DNA of 64,000 nt from VRUE01 sp963822295 (lineage in GTDB: Bacteria > Actinomycetota > Thermoleophilia > Solirubrobacterales > 70-9): NCBI GenBank assembly GCA_963822295.1, contig CAWGHD010000002.1, positions 310,001 to 374,000 on the forward strand, written 5' to 3'. Both the position numbers and the translations under genes were made by a program. Position 1 is the first letter of the stretch. The number at the start of each line of letters is the position of its first letter. Below, piece after piece: positions 16,940 through 24,646 of this stretch. The notes under the pieces were generated by a model, which did not search any database, was not told the DNA's origin, and worked only from the letters and a program-made list of their open reading frames with translations.

Positions 16940-18365
16940 TCGAGCCCTCCATCTGCAGCTCGATCAGGCGGTTGAGCTCGACCGCGTACTCCATCGGCAG
17001 CTCTTTGGTGACCGGCTCGATGAAGCCGTTGACGATCATCTTCGAGGCCTCCTCCTCGTCGAGCCCGCGGCTCTGCAGGTAGAAGAGCTGCTCGTCGCCG
17101 ATTTTCGAGACCGTCGCCTCGTGGCCGACGTCGGCGTCGTTCTCGTCGATGCGGATCGTCGGGTAGGTGTCCGAGCGCGAGTCCTCGTCGAGCAGCAGCG
17201 CGTCGCAGACCACCTTGGAGCGCGATTCGCTGGCGCCGTCGGCGACCTCGAGCAGGCCGCGGTAGGTGGCGCGGCCGCCGTCCTTGGAGATCGACTTGGA
17301 GAAGATCGAGGAGGACGTGCGCGGCGCGGCGTGGATGATCTTGCCGCCGGCGTCCTGGTGCTGGCCCTCGCCGGCGAAGGCGATCGAGAGGATCTCGCCG
17401 TGCGCTTCGGGGCCGAGCAGGTAGATCGACGGGTACTTCATCGTCAGTTTCGAGCCCAGGTTGCAGTCGACCCACTCCATCGTCGCCTTCTCGTGGGCGA
17501 CCGCCCGCTTGGTGACGAGGTTGAAGACGTTCTGCGACCAGTTCTGGACGGTCGTGTAGCGGACCCGGGAGCTCGGCTTGGCGCAGATCTCGACCACCGC
17601 GGAGTGCAGCGAGTCGCTGGAGTAGACGGGCGCCGTGCAGCCCTCGATGTAGTGGACGTCGGCGCCCTCCTCGCAGATGATCAGGGTGCGCTCGAACTGG
17701 CCCATGTTCTCGGTGTTGATCCGGAAGTAGGCCTGCAGCGGCATCTCGACCTTGACCCCGGCCGGCACGTAGACGAACGAGCCGCCCGACCAGACCGCGG
17801 AGTTCAGCGCCGCCAGTTTGTTGTCGTTGGCGGGGATGATCGTCGCCCAGTACTCGCGGACCAGGTCCTCGTGCTCGCGCAGCGCCGTGTCCATGTCGGT
17901 GAAGATCACGCCCTGGGCCTCGAGCTTCTCGTTGACCTGGTGGTAGACGACCTCCGACTCGTACTGGGCGCCGACCCCGGAGAGGAATTTGCGCTCCGCC
18001 TCGGGGATGCCGAGCCGGTCGAAGGTGTTTTTGATGTCCTCCGGGACCTCGCTCCAGTCGCGGCTGTTTTTCTCGGAGGCGCGGACGAAGTAGTGGATAT
18101 CGTCCCAGTCGATCTGGGCGAGGTTGCCGCCCCAGGCCGGGGTCGGGCGCTCGTAGAAGTGCTCCAGGGCCTTGAGGCGGAAGTCGCGCATCCACTGCGG
18201 CTCGTCCTTGTAGTCGGAGATCGATTCGACGATCTCGCGGCTCAGCCCCTTCGGCGCCTTGTAGGCGTAGTCGCTCTCCGAATCGTGGAAGCCGAACTTC
18301 TCCTTGTAGTCGGAGTTGATCCCGGCGAGCTCTCTTTTCTCTGCGACAGCCTCAGGTGTTGCCAT
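16932..18365 (-). CDS. sufB: FeS cluster assembly protein SufB
   Basis: 477 residues from ATG 18365, normal for SufB; the frame extends upstream through the Rieske gene without meaning. Family blocks are plentiful: FGFHDSESDYAYKAPKGLS, PTPAWGGNLAQIDWDDIHYFVR, TDMDTALREHEDLVREYW, VWSGGSFVYVPAGVKVEMPLQAYFRINTENMGQFERTLII and SRGLDEEEASKMIVNGFIEP. SufB is the scaffold subunit on which [4Fe-4S] clusters are built with SufC ATP hydrolysis and sulfur from SufS/SufU. It lies 1 bp after the Rieske gene stop and overlaps sufD, so the three are one operon. Confidence 0.97.
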   Translation of the reverse strand: MATPEAVAEKRELAGINSDYKEKFGFHDSESDYAYKAPKGLSREIVESISDYKDEPQWMRDFRLKALEHFYERPTPAWGGNLAQIDWDDIHYFVRASEKNSRDWSEVPEDIKNTFDRLGIPEAERKFLSGVGAQYESEVVYHQVNEKLEAQGVIFTDMDTALREHEDLVREYWATIIPANDNKLAALNSAVWSGGSFVYVPAGVKVEMPLQAYFRINTENMGQFERTLIICEEGADVHYIEGCTAPVYSSDSLHSAVVEICAKPSSRVRYTTVQNWSQNVFNLVTKRAVAHEKATMEWVDCNLGSKLTMKYPSIYLLGPEAHGEILSIAFAGEGQHQDAGGKIIHAAPRTSSSIFSKSISKDGGRATYRGLLEVADGASESRSKVVCDALLLDEDSRSDTYPTIRIDENDADVGHEATVSKIGDEQLFYLQSRGLDEEEASKMIVNGFIEPVTKELPMEYAVELNRLIELQMEGSIG

Positions 18366-18366
18366 G

Positions 18367-18696
18367 TCAGTCGACCTCCAAAGTGATCGTGTCGTCCTCG
18401 ATGGACACCGGGAACGTTCGCACCGGAGCATAGGCGGGGAGCGTCTTCGGCCTGCCGGTGGTCAGGTCGAAGAGCGAGCCGTGGCGGGGGCACTCGACCG
18501 TACAGGTCGCGGGGTCGAAATCGCCCTCCGCGAGCGGCCCGTCGTCGTGGGAGCAGCGATCCTCGATCGCGTAGAGCTTCCCGTCGCAGTTGAAGACCCC
18601 GATCTTGGCGCCGTCGTGCTCAACGAGGCGCATGGCGCCGGGCCCGAGCTCGGCGGCCGGGCAGACGGAGATGGTTGTTGCTGCGGTGTCGGTCAA
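18367..18696 (-). CDS. Rieske-type [2Fe-2S] ferredoxin in SUF operon
   Basis: About 109 residues from the TTG at 18696; the start is uncertain because no ATG lies between the promoter region and the conserved domain. The Rieske motif is complete: CSHDDGPLAEGDF...CTVECPRHGSLFD, giving C-x-H and C-x2-H ligands. Such small ferredoxins (nonheme dioxygenase type) often accompany actinobacterial suf genes and may supply electrons for cluster assembly. It is the first gene of the Rieske-sufB-sufD operon, and the palindrome at 18752-18772 lies upstream. Confidence 0.85.
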   Translation of the reverse strand: MTDTAATTISVCPAAELGPGAMRLVEHDGAKIGVFNCDGKLYAIEDRCSHDDGPLAEGDFDPATCTVECPRHGSLFDLTTGRPKTLPAYAPVRTFPVSIEDDTITLEVD

Positions 18697-18751
18697 GAGG
18701 ATGGTGATTACATCCGCAGTCCCATTCGGGATTAGTGCGGGTTGAGACTTA

Positions 18752-18772
18752 ATCCTACTTCTCCAGTCGGAT
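18752..18772. promoter_or_regulatory. Rrf2/IscR-like palindrome upstream of Rieske-sufBD
   Basis: A 21-bp near-perfect palindrome of the form ATCC-N-ACT-N5-AGT-N-GGAT, 55 bp upstream of the Rieske start. The half-site arrangement resembles type-1 IscR sites (ACT/AGT core with flanking CC/GG). A degenerate version lies just upstream of the rrf2 gene at 24626-24646. It is a good operator candidate for the Fe-S-sensing Rrf2 protein encoded here. Confidence 0.65.
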
Positions 18773-18844
18773 TTTAGCGGCCGAGCCAGACCGGCGGCTG
18801 AAGTGGGAGGATCGGGGACCCGGTCAACAAGGAGAGGATGCGAG

Positions 18845-19642
18845 ATGCCTGAGCGCACGAGCTACGAGGCGGGGACACCGTGCTGGGTCGACATCGCGTC
18901 GCCGGACCTGGGCGCCTCGGTCGACTTCTACGGCGGCCTCTTCGGCTGGGACGTGCCGGAGACCGAGACCTCCGAGCAGACCGGCGGCTATCGGCAGGCG
19001 CTCAAGGGCGGCCGCCCGGTCGCCGGGATGATGCCCCAGATGCAGGAGGGCCAGCCCTCGGCCTGGACGACCTACGTCTCGGTCGGCGACGCGGCGGCGA
19101 CCGCCGCCGCGGTCACCGACGCCGGCGGCACCGTCCTCGCTGAGCCGATGGAGGTGATGGACCTGGGCACGATGGCGATCTTCGCCGACTCGGCGGGCGC
19201 CGTGTTCGGGGTCTGGCAGCCGGGCAGCTTCGTCGGCGCGGGTCTCGTCAACGATCCGGGCGCGCTCGCCTGGAACGAGCTCAACAGCCGCGACCTCGCC
19301 GGCGCCAAGGAGTTCTACGGCGCCGTCTTCGGCTGGAGCTTCAGGGACGACGACATGGGGGAGGCGGGGACCTACACGACGATCAGCCTCGGCGAGAACA
19401 TGGTCGGCGGCATCCTCGACATGAATTCCCGCGGCGTCCCCGACGTCGTTCCGCCCCACTGGCAGGTCTATTTCGGCGTCGAGGACACCGACGCGGCCCT
19501 GGAGACGGCCAAGCGGAGCGGAGGCGGGGTGATGGTCGAGCCGATGGAGGTGCCGGCCGGCCGTTTCGCGATCCTCACCGACCCGCATGGGGCGAGCTTC
19601 GCCGCGATTTCGCTCAGCGCGGGGGCGACCCAGGGCTCCTAG
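18845..19642 (+). CDS. Two-domain VOC / glyoxalase-like protein
   Basis: 265 residues from ATG 18845 (AAGGAGAGG upstream). Two VOC modules in tandem: residues about 5-118 (TPCWVDIASPDLGASVDFYGGLFGWDV ... MAIFADSAGAVFGVWQPG) and about 130-258 (GALAWNELNSRDLAGAKEFYGAVFGWSF ... FAILTDPHGASFAAISL). The arrangement matches actinobacterial proteins of the 27-kDa antigen CFP30B type. The metal-ligand positions are incomplete, so catalysis is unproven. It is divergent from the Rieske-suf operon, with the palindrome in the shared intergenic space. Confidence 0.85.
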   Translation: MPERTSYEAGTPCWVDIASPDLGASVDFYGGLFGWDVPETETSEQTGGYRQALKGGRPVAGMMPQMQEGQPSAWTTYVSVGDAAATAAAVTDAGGTVLAEPMEVMDLGTMAIFADSAGAVFGVWQPGSFVGAGLVNDPGALAWNELNSRDLAGAKEFYGAVFGWSFRDDDMGEAGTYTTISLGENMVGGILDMNSRGVPDVVPPHWQVYFGVEDTDAALETAKRSGGGVMVEPMEVPAGRFAILTDPHGASFAAISLSAGATQGS

Positions 19643-19682
19643 GCGCGACCGCCCGCGCCACTACCCGAAATCGCCCTTGCTT

Positions 19683-19699
19683 TCGCCCCGGCGGGGCGA
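19683..19699. terminator. Candidate terminator hairpin after VOC gene
   Basis: TCGCCCC-GGC-GGGGCGA, a perfect 7-bp stem with a 3-nt loop, 40 bp after the VOC stop codon. There is no T-run, as is common in high-GC actinobacteria. Confidence 0.45.
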
Positions 19700-19737
19700 G
19701 ACCATCTCATCTTCGGCACCTTCAGCCAGAGGGGGAG

Positions 19738-20685
19738 ATGAGCATGAGGGTCAAGCAGGCGAAGCACCACTTGGCGGCGTTCGCGGTTCTTGGTCTTCTG
19801 CTCGCGCCGGCGGCATCGTCGTCCTCGGGGGGCGCCGGCCAGAGCGCCGCCAAACACACACCCGAGATCACCCGCGCGGAACTGAAGAAGCTGGCAAAGA
19901 AGGTGGCCGCGCTCCAAAAGTCGGTCCAGGCACTCAGCTCCAGCCTTCCGCCGGGCTACTCCGAAAAAGCCAGCACCCAGGCCCTCCAGGCCGCCGCCGC
20001 GGACTGGGAAAAGAACACGGAGGGGGTGAGCGGCAGGGTCGCCTCGCTCGAGGGCCCGCTCGGTGGGGTGTTGACCGGCACCTTCCCGGCAAACGTGCAG
20101 ATCGTCGACGGCAGCATCGTCGGGGCGGACATCGCGCCGAGCGCGATCACCGGGTTCAACGTCCTCGAAGGGTCGATCCTGGGCTCCGACCTCCTCGACG
20201 GCGCGGTCCAAAGCGCCGACATCGCTGACGGCACGATCGGCGGCGGACTCGGCGGTGACATCGGGATGGGGACGGTGACCGGATTCAACGTCGACCCGAG
20301 CTCGGTTCAGTTGCGCGGGGCGACAACCGGTTGCACGGGCACCGACAAGGTCACGGGAATCACCGTCGGCGGCGACGTCAGCTGCTCCTCCGACCTCGGC
20401 TCGCGTGGCAGTGAGACCGCGACGAGCACCTTCGAACAACCGAGGGTCGTCAACGCCAGCAACGTGCTCCTCAACTACACGGTGATGATGCCGTTCGTCG
20501 TCACCGAACTGGTCGGTGCCGTGGAGGGCCAGCGGGTGACGCTGATCGCCGCCAACTCCAATGTGACGGTCCTCGATGCGGGCGCCTTCAAACTGAGCGC
20601 CGCCTGGGTGCCGAATGCCGATGACACCCTGACCGTCGTCAGAAACGGCGCAAGCTGGTACGAGGTCGCCCGCAGCGCGAACTAG
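19738..20685 (+). CDS. Exported protein with coiled coil and pentad repeats, unknown function
   Basis: 315 residues. A basic N-terminus (MSMRVKQAKHH) and hydrophobic segment FAVLGLLLAPAASS act as signal peptide. A short coiled coil follows (about 45-70, ELKKLAKKVAALQKSVQALSS), then a region of imperfect repeats, QIVDGSIVGADIAPSAITGFN / LEGSILGSDLLDGAVQSADIADGTI, which looks like a beta-helix of the kind seen in phage-tail or surface proteins. The C-terminal half is beta-rich. No named family is assigned. GGGGGAG upstream of the ATG serves as RBS. Confidence 0.7.
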   Translation: MSMRVKQAKHHLAAFAVLGLLLAPAASSSSGGAGQSAAKHTPEITRAELKKLAKKVAALQKSVQALSSSLPPGYSEKASTQALQAAAADWEKNTEGVSGRVASLEGPLGGVLTGTFPANVQIVDGSIVGADIAPSAITGFNVLEGSILGSDLLDGAVQSADIADGTIGGGLGGDIGMGTVTGFNVDPSSVQLRGATTGCTGTDKVTGITVGGDVSCSSDLGSRGSETATSTFEQPRVVNASNVLLNYTVMMPFVVTELVGAVEGQRVTLIAANSNVTVLDAGAFKLSAAWVPNADDTLTVVRNGASWYEVARSAN

Positions 20686-20691
20686 CCGCGC

Positions 20692-21126
20692 TCAGAGCGA
20701 GAGGTCGGCGGCCGCTTCGTCGGGGCTGCCGGTCTCGCCCTCGTCCTCCCATTCGGCGGGCTGGCCGAGGCTGGCGCTCTTGATCACCTTGAGGCCGAGC
20801 ATCGCGCACTTCATCCGCGTCGCCGAGATCTCGATCCCGAGCAGCTCGAGGACGTACTCCTTGGGCAGGTGCAGGAGCTCCTCGCGCGATTTTCCGGCGA
20901 GCTCGTCGGTGAGCAGGGAGGTCGCCGCGGTCGAGATCGCGCAGCCCTTGCCGTCGAAGGCGATCTGCTCGACCCGGCCGTCCTCGCCGAGCCGGATCGT
21001 CACGTGCTGCTCGTCGCCGCAGAGGGGATTGGTGTCCTCGAACTCGAGGTCGGGGTCCTCGAGGCGGCCGAAGTTGTGCGGCCGCTTGTAGTGCTCGAGG
21101 ATCTGGTCGCGGTAGAGCTCGTCCAT
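20692..21126 (-). CDS. sufU: SUF system sulfur-transfer protein SufU
   Basis: 144 residues. The IscU-like fold is clear: MDELYRDQILEHYKRPHNFG at the N-terminus, DTNPLCGDEQ (Zn-ligand Cys and Asp), FDGKGCAISTAATSLLTDEL and RMKCAMLGLKVIK. In Gram-positive SUF systems SufU is a Zn-dependent sulfur acceptor that activates SufS rather than a scaffold. It is last in the rrf2-sufC-sufS-hydrolase-sufU run, separated from the hydrolase by 21 bp. Confidence 0.96.
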   Translation of the reverse strand: MDELYRDQILEHYKRPHNFGRLEDPDLEFEDTNPLCGDEQHVTIRLGEDGRVEQIAFDGKGCAISTAATSLLTDELAGKSREELLHLPKEYVLELLGIEISATRMKCAMLGLKVIKSASLGQPAEWEDEGETGSPDEAAADLSL

Positions 21127-21147
21127 GCCAGCGAGGCTAGCGGACCG

Positions 21148-22014
21148 TTATCCGCAGCTCGCCAGCGAGCGTGCGTAGAAGCGCAGGTACTCGTCCCAGT
21201 GTTCGTCCCAATAGAGCAGATCGTGGCCGCCCGGCCAGGTGCGGGCGGTCAGCTCCGCGTCGCCCGCCTCCACCGCCTTGACGAAGGCGGCATCGCCGAT
21301 CAGGAAGGGGTCGGCGAAACCGGTGTCGCTCCACACCCGGCTGTCGCCGAACGCGCCGGGGTCCTCGCGCACGGTCTCGATCACGTCGTGTCGCTCGAAG
21401 TCCGCGGCGTCGTCGAAGGCGCCCGGCGCGGTTTCGCCGCCGCTGCGCCACAGCGCGGCGGAGTGCCCACCGACGGCGCAGAACAGGCCGGGGTGCTCGA
21501 GGGCGAGGCTGTAGGCGCCGAAGCCACCCATCGAGATCCCCCCGATCGCGACGCGCGACGGATCGGCGCCACCCTCGCGGGCCGCCAGCGGTATCACCTC
21601 GTCGATCACGTAATCGCCCCACCTGCCGTCGTCGCGGTTGTGCCAGTAGCGGTCCACGCCGCCCTCCGGGAAGGCGACCACCGGCGCCCGCTCGCCAAGC
21701 GAGGCCAGGGCATCGAACATGGCGGCGTTTTCCGTGAAGCTGTCATTTGAGCCGCCGTGCCCGTGGAGGAAGACGAGCAACGGCCGCCCGTCCGACCCGC
21801 CCGCCGGGACGACGACGTCCACCTCCAGCTCCTCGCCGACGGCGGCGCTCTCCACGCTCAGCTCGAGCAGCCGGGCGTCGTGCGTGTCCACGGAGGGGAA
21901 GAAGGCGGCGCGGAGCCCGAGGTAGCCGAGCAGGAGGAAGGGCACCAGGAGGATCAGGCCGGCGGCCTGGCGGCGCCGGCGCACCTGCTCGGACGTCGGT
22001 CCCGGTGGCGCCAT
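21148..22014 (-). CDS. Membrane-anchored or secreted alpha/beta hydrolase (esterase D type)
   Basis: 288 residues. An N-terminal transmembrane segment (about 17-33, LILLVPFLLLGYLGLRAAFF) precedes the enzyme domain. HGHGGSNDSF forms the oxyanion region, GGISMGGFGAYSLALEHPGLF carries the nucleophile elbow G-x-S-x-G, and GGHDLLYWDEHWDEYLRFYA gives the catalytic His. The fold matches the esterase D/mycolyltransferase-like group; the substrate is unknown. It is inserted between sufS and sufU in the same direction, an unusual place for an exported esterase. Confidence 0.88.
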   Translation of the reverse strand: MAPPGPTSEQVRRRRQAAGLILLVPFLLLGYLGLRAAFFPSVDTHDARLLELSVESAAVGEELEVDVVVPAGGSDGRPLLVFLHGHGGSNDSFTENAAMFDALASLGERAPVVAFPEGGVDRYWHNRDDGRWGDYVIDEVIPLAAREGGADPSRVAIGGISMGGFGAYSLALEHPGLFCAVGGHSAALWRSGGETAPGAFDDAADFERHDVIETVREDPGAFGDSRVWSDTGFADPFLIGDAAFVKAVEAGDAELTARTWPGGHDLLYWDEHWDEYLRFYARSLASCG

Positions 22015-22057
22015 GGTTGCGGCGAGGGTAGCCGCCTGCGATGAGATTAGTTGGCAG

Positions 22058-23323
22058 TCAGCCGTCGAGGCCGAAGACGCTGCGCGCGTCGTGGAGGCCC
22101 TCGACCAGGCGGTCGATCTCCTCCTCGGTCGTGTAGACGCCGAAGCTGGCGCGCGCGGTGGCGGCGATGCCGAAGCGGTCCATGAGGGGCTGTGCGCAGT
22201 GGTGCCCGGCGCGCACGGCGACCCCGTGGCGGTCGAGGATCTCGGCGACGTCGTGGGCGTGGATCCCCTCGATCTCGAAGGAGACCGGGCCGACCCGCTG
22301 CGGCCCTCGCGGCGGACCGAATATGCGCAGGCCCGGGACCGCGGCGACCTTCTCGAGCGCGTAGTCGGTGATCGCCCGCTCGTGCTCCAGCACGGTCTCC
22401 ATCCCGAGCGCGTCGAGCCAGCGCAGCGCCGAGGCCATCCCGATCGCCTGGGCGATCGCCGGCGTGCCCGCCTCGAAGCGGGCCGGCGGGTCGGCGTAGG
22501 TCGTGCCCTTGCGGGTCACCTTGCGGATCATCGAGCCGCCCCCGAGGAAGGGCTGCATCGCCCGCAGGTGGTCGAGGCTGCCCCAGAGCGCCCCGATCCC
22601 GGTCGGCGCGTAGAGCTTGTGGCCGGTCAGCGCGTAGAAGTCGACGCCGAGCGCGGCGACGTCGACGGGCAGCTTCGGCGCCGCCTGGGCGCCGTCGGCG
22701 AGCACGAGCGCCCCGGCCTCGTGCGCCAGCCGGGAGATCTCGACAAGCGGGTTCTCGGTGCCGAGCACGTTGGAGACGTGGGTGACGGCGACCAGCTTCG
22801 GCCGGCGCTCGAGCAGCTCGGCGTAGGCCGCCATGTCGAGCAGGCCGTCGTCGCCGACCGGGACCCAGTCGATCTCGGCTCCGACCCGGCCGGCGAGCTG
22901 CTGCCAGGGGACGACGTTGGAGTGGTGCTCCATCTCGGTGAGCACGATGTGGTCGCCCTCGCCGACGTTGGCGTCGCCCCAGGCGCGGGCGACGAGGTTG
23001 ATCGCCTCGGTCGCGTTGCGGACGAAGACGACCTCGCGGCGGTCCGCCGCGCCGAGGTGGTCGGCGACGGTCGCCCGCGCCCCCTCGTAGGCGGCGGTCG
23101 CCTCGGCCGAGAGGGTGTGGGAGCCGCGGTGGACGTTGGAGTGGTGGGTGCGCTCGTAGCGGTCCACCGCCTGGATCGAGGCCAGCACCCGCTGCGAGCT
23201 GGCGCCGCTGTCGAGGTAGGCGACCGGCTTCCCGTTGACCTCGCGCTCGAGCGCCGGGAAGGAGGCGCGGACCTTCTCGATCGGGAACGCCGGAGCTGCG
23301 CTCTTGGTGGTCGCGGGCTCCAT
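22058..23323 (-). CDS. sufS: Cysteine desulfurase SufS
   Basis: 421 residues, slightly longer than the 405-residue norm owing to an N-terminal extension. Group II desulfurase: YLDSGASSQRVLASIQAVD and RTHHSNVHRGSHTLS at the N-terminus, PLP lysine in LTGHKLYAPTGIGALWG, and the active Cys in RAGHHCAQPLMDRFG. It releases sulfur from cysteine as persulfide and hands it to SufU. It starts 10 bp after the sufC stop, in the same operon. Confidence 0.97.
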   Translation of the reverse strand: MEPATTKSAAPAFPIEKVRASFPALEREVNGKPVAYLDSGASSQRVLASIQAVDRYERTHHSNVHRGSHTLSAEATAAYEGARATVADHLGAADRREVVFVRNATEAINLVARAWGDANVGEGDHIVLTEMEHHSNVVPWQQLAGRVGAEIDWVPVGDDGLLDMAAYAELLERRPKLVAVTHVSNVLGTENPLVEISRLAHEAGALVLADGAQAAPKLPVDVAALGVDFYALTGHKLYAPTGIGALWGSLDHLRAMQPFLGGGSMIRKVTRKGTTYADPPARFEAGTPAIAQAIGMASALRWLDALGMETVLEHERAITDYALEKVAAVPGLRIFGPPRGPQRVGPVSFEIEGIHAHDVAEILDRHGVAVRAGHHCAQPLMDRFGIAATARASFGVYTTEEEIDRLVEGLHDARSVFGLDG

Positions 23324-23333
23324 GTGCCAGAGG

Positions 23334-24104
23334 CTAGGCCGCAGCGCCCGCCTCTACCTCCTCGCGGATCCAGCCGTAGCCCTTCTCCTCGAGTTGTCCG
23401 ACCAACTCGGGCCCTCCTTCTTTCACGATTCGGCCCTCGAACATGACGTGGACGAAGTCGGGTTTGACCATGTGCAGGATGCGCTGGTAGTGGGTGATGA
23501 TCAGGACGCCCATGTCGGGACCGGCGAACCTGTTGACGCCGTCGGCGACGGTCCGCAGGGCGTCGATGTCGAGCCCCGAGTCGGTCTCGTCGAGGACCGC
23601 GATCTCCGGCCGCAGCAGCGCCAGCTGGAGCAGCTCCATGCGCTTCTTCTCGCCGCCGGAGAAGCCGTCGTTGAGGTAGCGGCTGGAGAAGTCTTTGGGG
23701 ATGTTCGCCAACGCCATCGCCTCCTGGGCGACCTTGGCGAAGTCTTTGATCTTGATCTCCGTCTCCCCGCGTGCCTGGCGCTGGGCGTTGATGATCATCC
23801 GCAGGTACTTGCTGACCGAGACGCCGGGGATCGCGACCGGGTACTGGAAGGCCATGAAAAGGCCGGCCTGCGAGCGCACGTCGGGGTCGGCCTCGGTGAT
23901 GTCCTCTCCCTTGAATGTGATCGTGCCCTCGGTGACCTCGAAAGCGGGGTGGCCCATGATCGCGTTCGCAAGCGTCGACTTGCCCGAGCCGTTCGGCCCC
24001 ATCAGGGCGTGCACCTTGCCCTTCTCCACGTCGAGGTCGAGGCCTTTGAGGATCTGCTTCTCCTCGGCGCTCACGTGCAGGTTTCTAATCTCCAACTCAG
24101 CCAA
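23334..24104 (-). CDS. sufC: FeS assembly ATPase SufC
   Basis: 256 residues. ABC ATPase with Walker A GPNGSGKSTLANAIMGH, the signature FSGGEKKRMELLQLALL, Walker B AVLDETDSGLDIDALR and the switch His in LIITHYQRIL. The DETDSGLD variant is characteristic of SufC. It powers SufBC2D. It lies 36 bp downstream of the Rrf2 regulator gene and 10 bp upstream of sufS, while its partners sufB and sufD are about 5 kb away in a separate operon. Confidence 0.97.
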   Translation of the reverse strand: MAELEIRNLHVSAEEKQILKGLDLDVEKGKVHALMGPNGSGKSTLANAIMGHPAFEVTEGTITFKGEDITEADPDVRSQAGLFMAFQYPVAIPGVSVSKYLRMIINAQRQARGETEIKIKDFAKVAQEAMALANIPKDFSSRYLNDGFSGGEKKRMELLQLALLRPEIAVLDETDSGLDIDALRTVADGVNRFAGPDMGVLIITHYQRILHMVKPDFVHVMFEGRIVKEGGPELVGQLEEKGYGWIREEVEAGAAA

Positions 24105-24140
24105 AATGTCTCTCCATATCGGGGGTGTTTTGAAATGGGG

Positions 24141-24617
24141 TCAGGCGGCGCCGCCGACAGGCTCCAGCGGCTTCTCGCGCTCGCCGGTGCTGCCGAATTC
24201 GACCAGCTCCGCCAGGGTGGTCCCCGCCAGCGCCTTGCTGACGCCGCCCTGGACCCTGGTCCAGAGCAGCTTCGTCGCGCAGGCGTGGTCGCCGTCGTCT
24301 TCGTGCGAGCAGAGGACCTTGCCCTCGGGCGTCTCGTGGAAGCACTCCATCGGGGCGATCTGCCCTTCGAGCGCCTCTACGACGGAGTCCATCGTGATCT
24401 CGTCCGCGGGCTTGGCGAGGCGGTAGCCGCCGTGGGCGCCCCGGGTGGAGGCGACCAGGCCCGCCTTGCGCAGCTTCGCGACCAGGTGCTCGAGATAGGA
24501 GAGCGGCAGGTTCTCCGCAGCGGCGACGGTGCTGAGGGAGATCGGGGTCGCGTCGGGCTGGCGGCCCAACTCGACCATCAGTCTCACCCCGTACTCGGCT
24601 TTGGTCGAAAACAGCAT
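24141..24617 (-). CDS. Rrf2 family Fe-S-type transcriptional regulator (SufR/IscR-like)
   Basis: 158 residues. The N-terminal winged helix (MLFSTKAEYGVRLMVELGRQ ... LSYLEHLVAKLRKAGLVASTRGAHGGYRLAK) is typical Rrf2. Three cysteines at 92, 103 and 113 (ECFHE, VLCSH, HACATK) are placed like the cluster ligands of IscR/SufR, though spacing is wider than in E. coli IscR. It presumably senses Fe-S status and represses suf when its cluster is present. It is the first gene of the sufC-sufS-sufU run, with a palindrome 9 bp upstream, consistent with autoregulation. Confidence 0.88.
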   Translation of the reverse strand: MLFSTKAEYGVRLMVELGRQPDATPISLSTVAAAENLPLSYLEHLVAKLRKAGLVASTRGAHGGYRLAKPADEITMDSVVEALEGQIAPMECFHETPEGKVLCSHEDDGDHACATKLLWTRVQGGVSKALAGTTLAELVEFGSTGEREKPLEPVGGAA

Positions 24618-24625
24618 GGCCCTAA

Positions 24626-24646
24626 ATCCTACTGAAGAGGTCGGTT
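24626..24646. promoter_or_regulatory. Degenerate Rrf2-like palindrome upstream of rrf2-suf
   Basis: ATCCTACT followed by N5 and GGTCGGTT: 6 of the 8 positions of the right half-site fit the 18752-18772 palindrome. It begins 9 bp upstream of the regulator start codon and overlaps the stop codon of the upstream MFS gene. Placement supports autoregulation, but the right half is weak. Confidence 0.45.
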
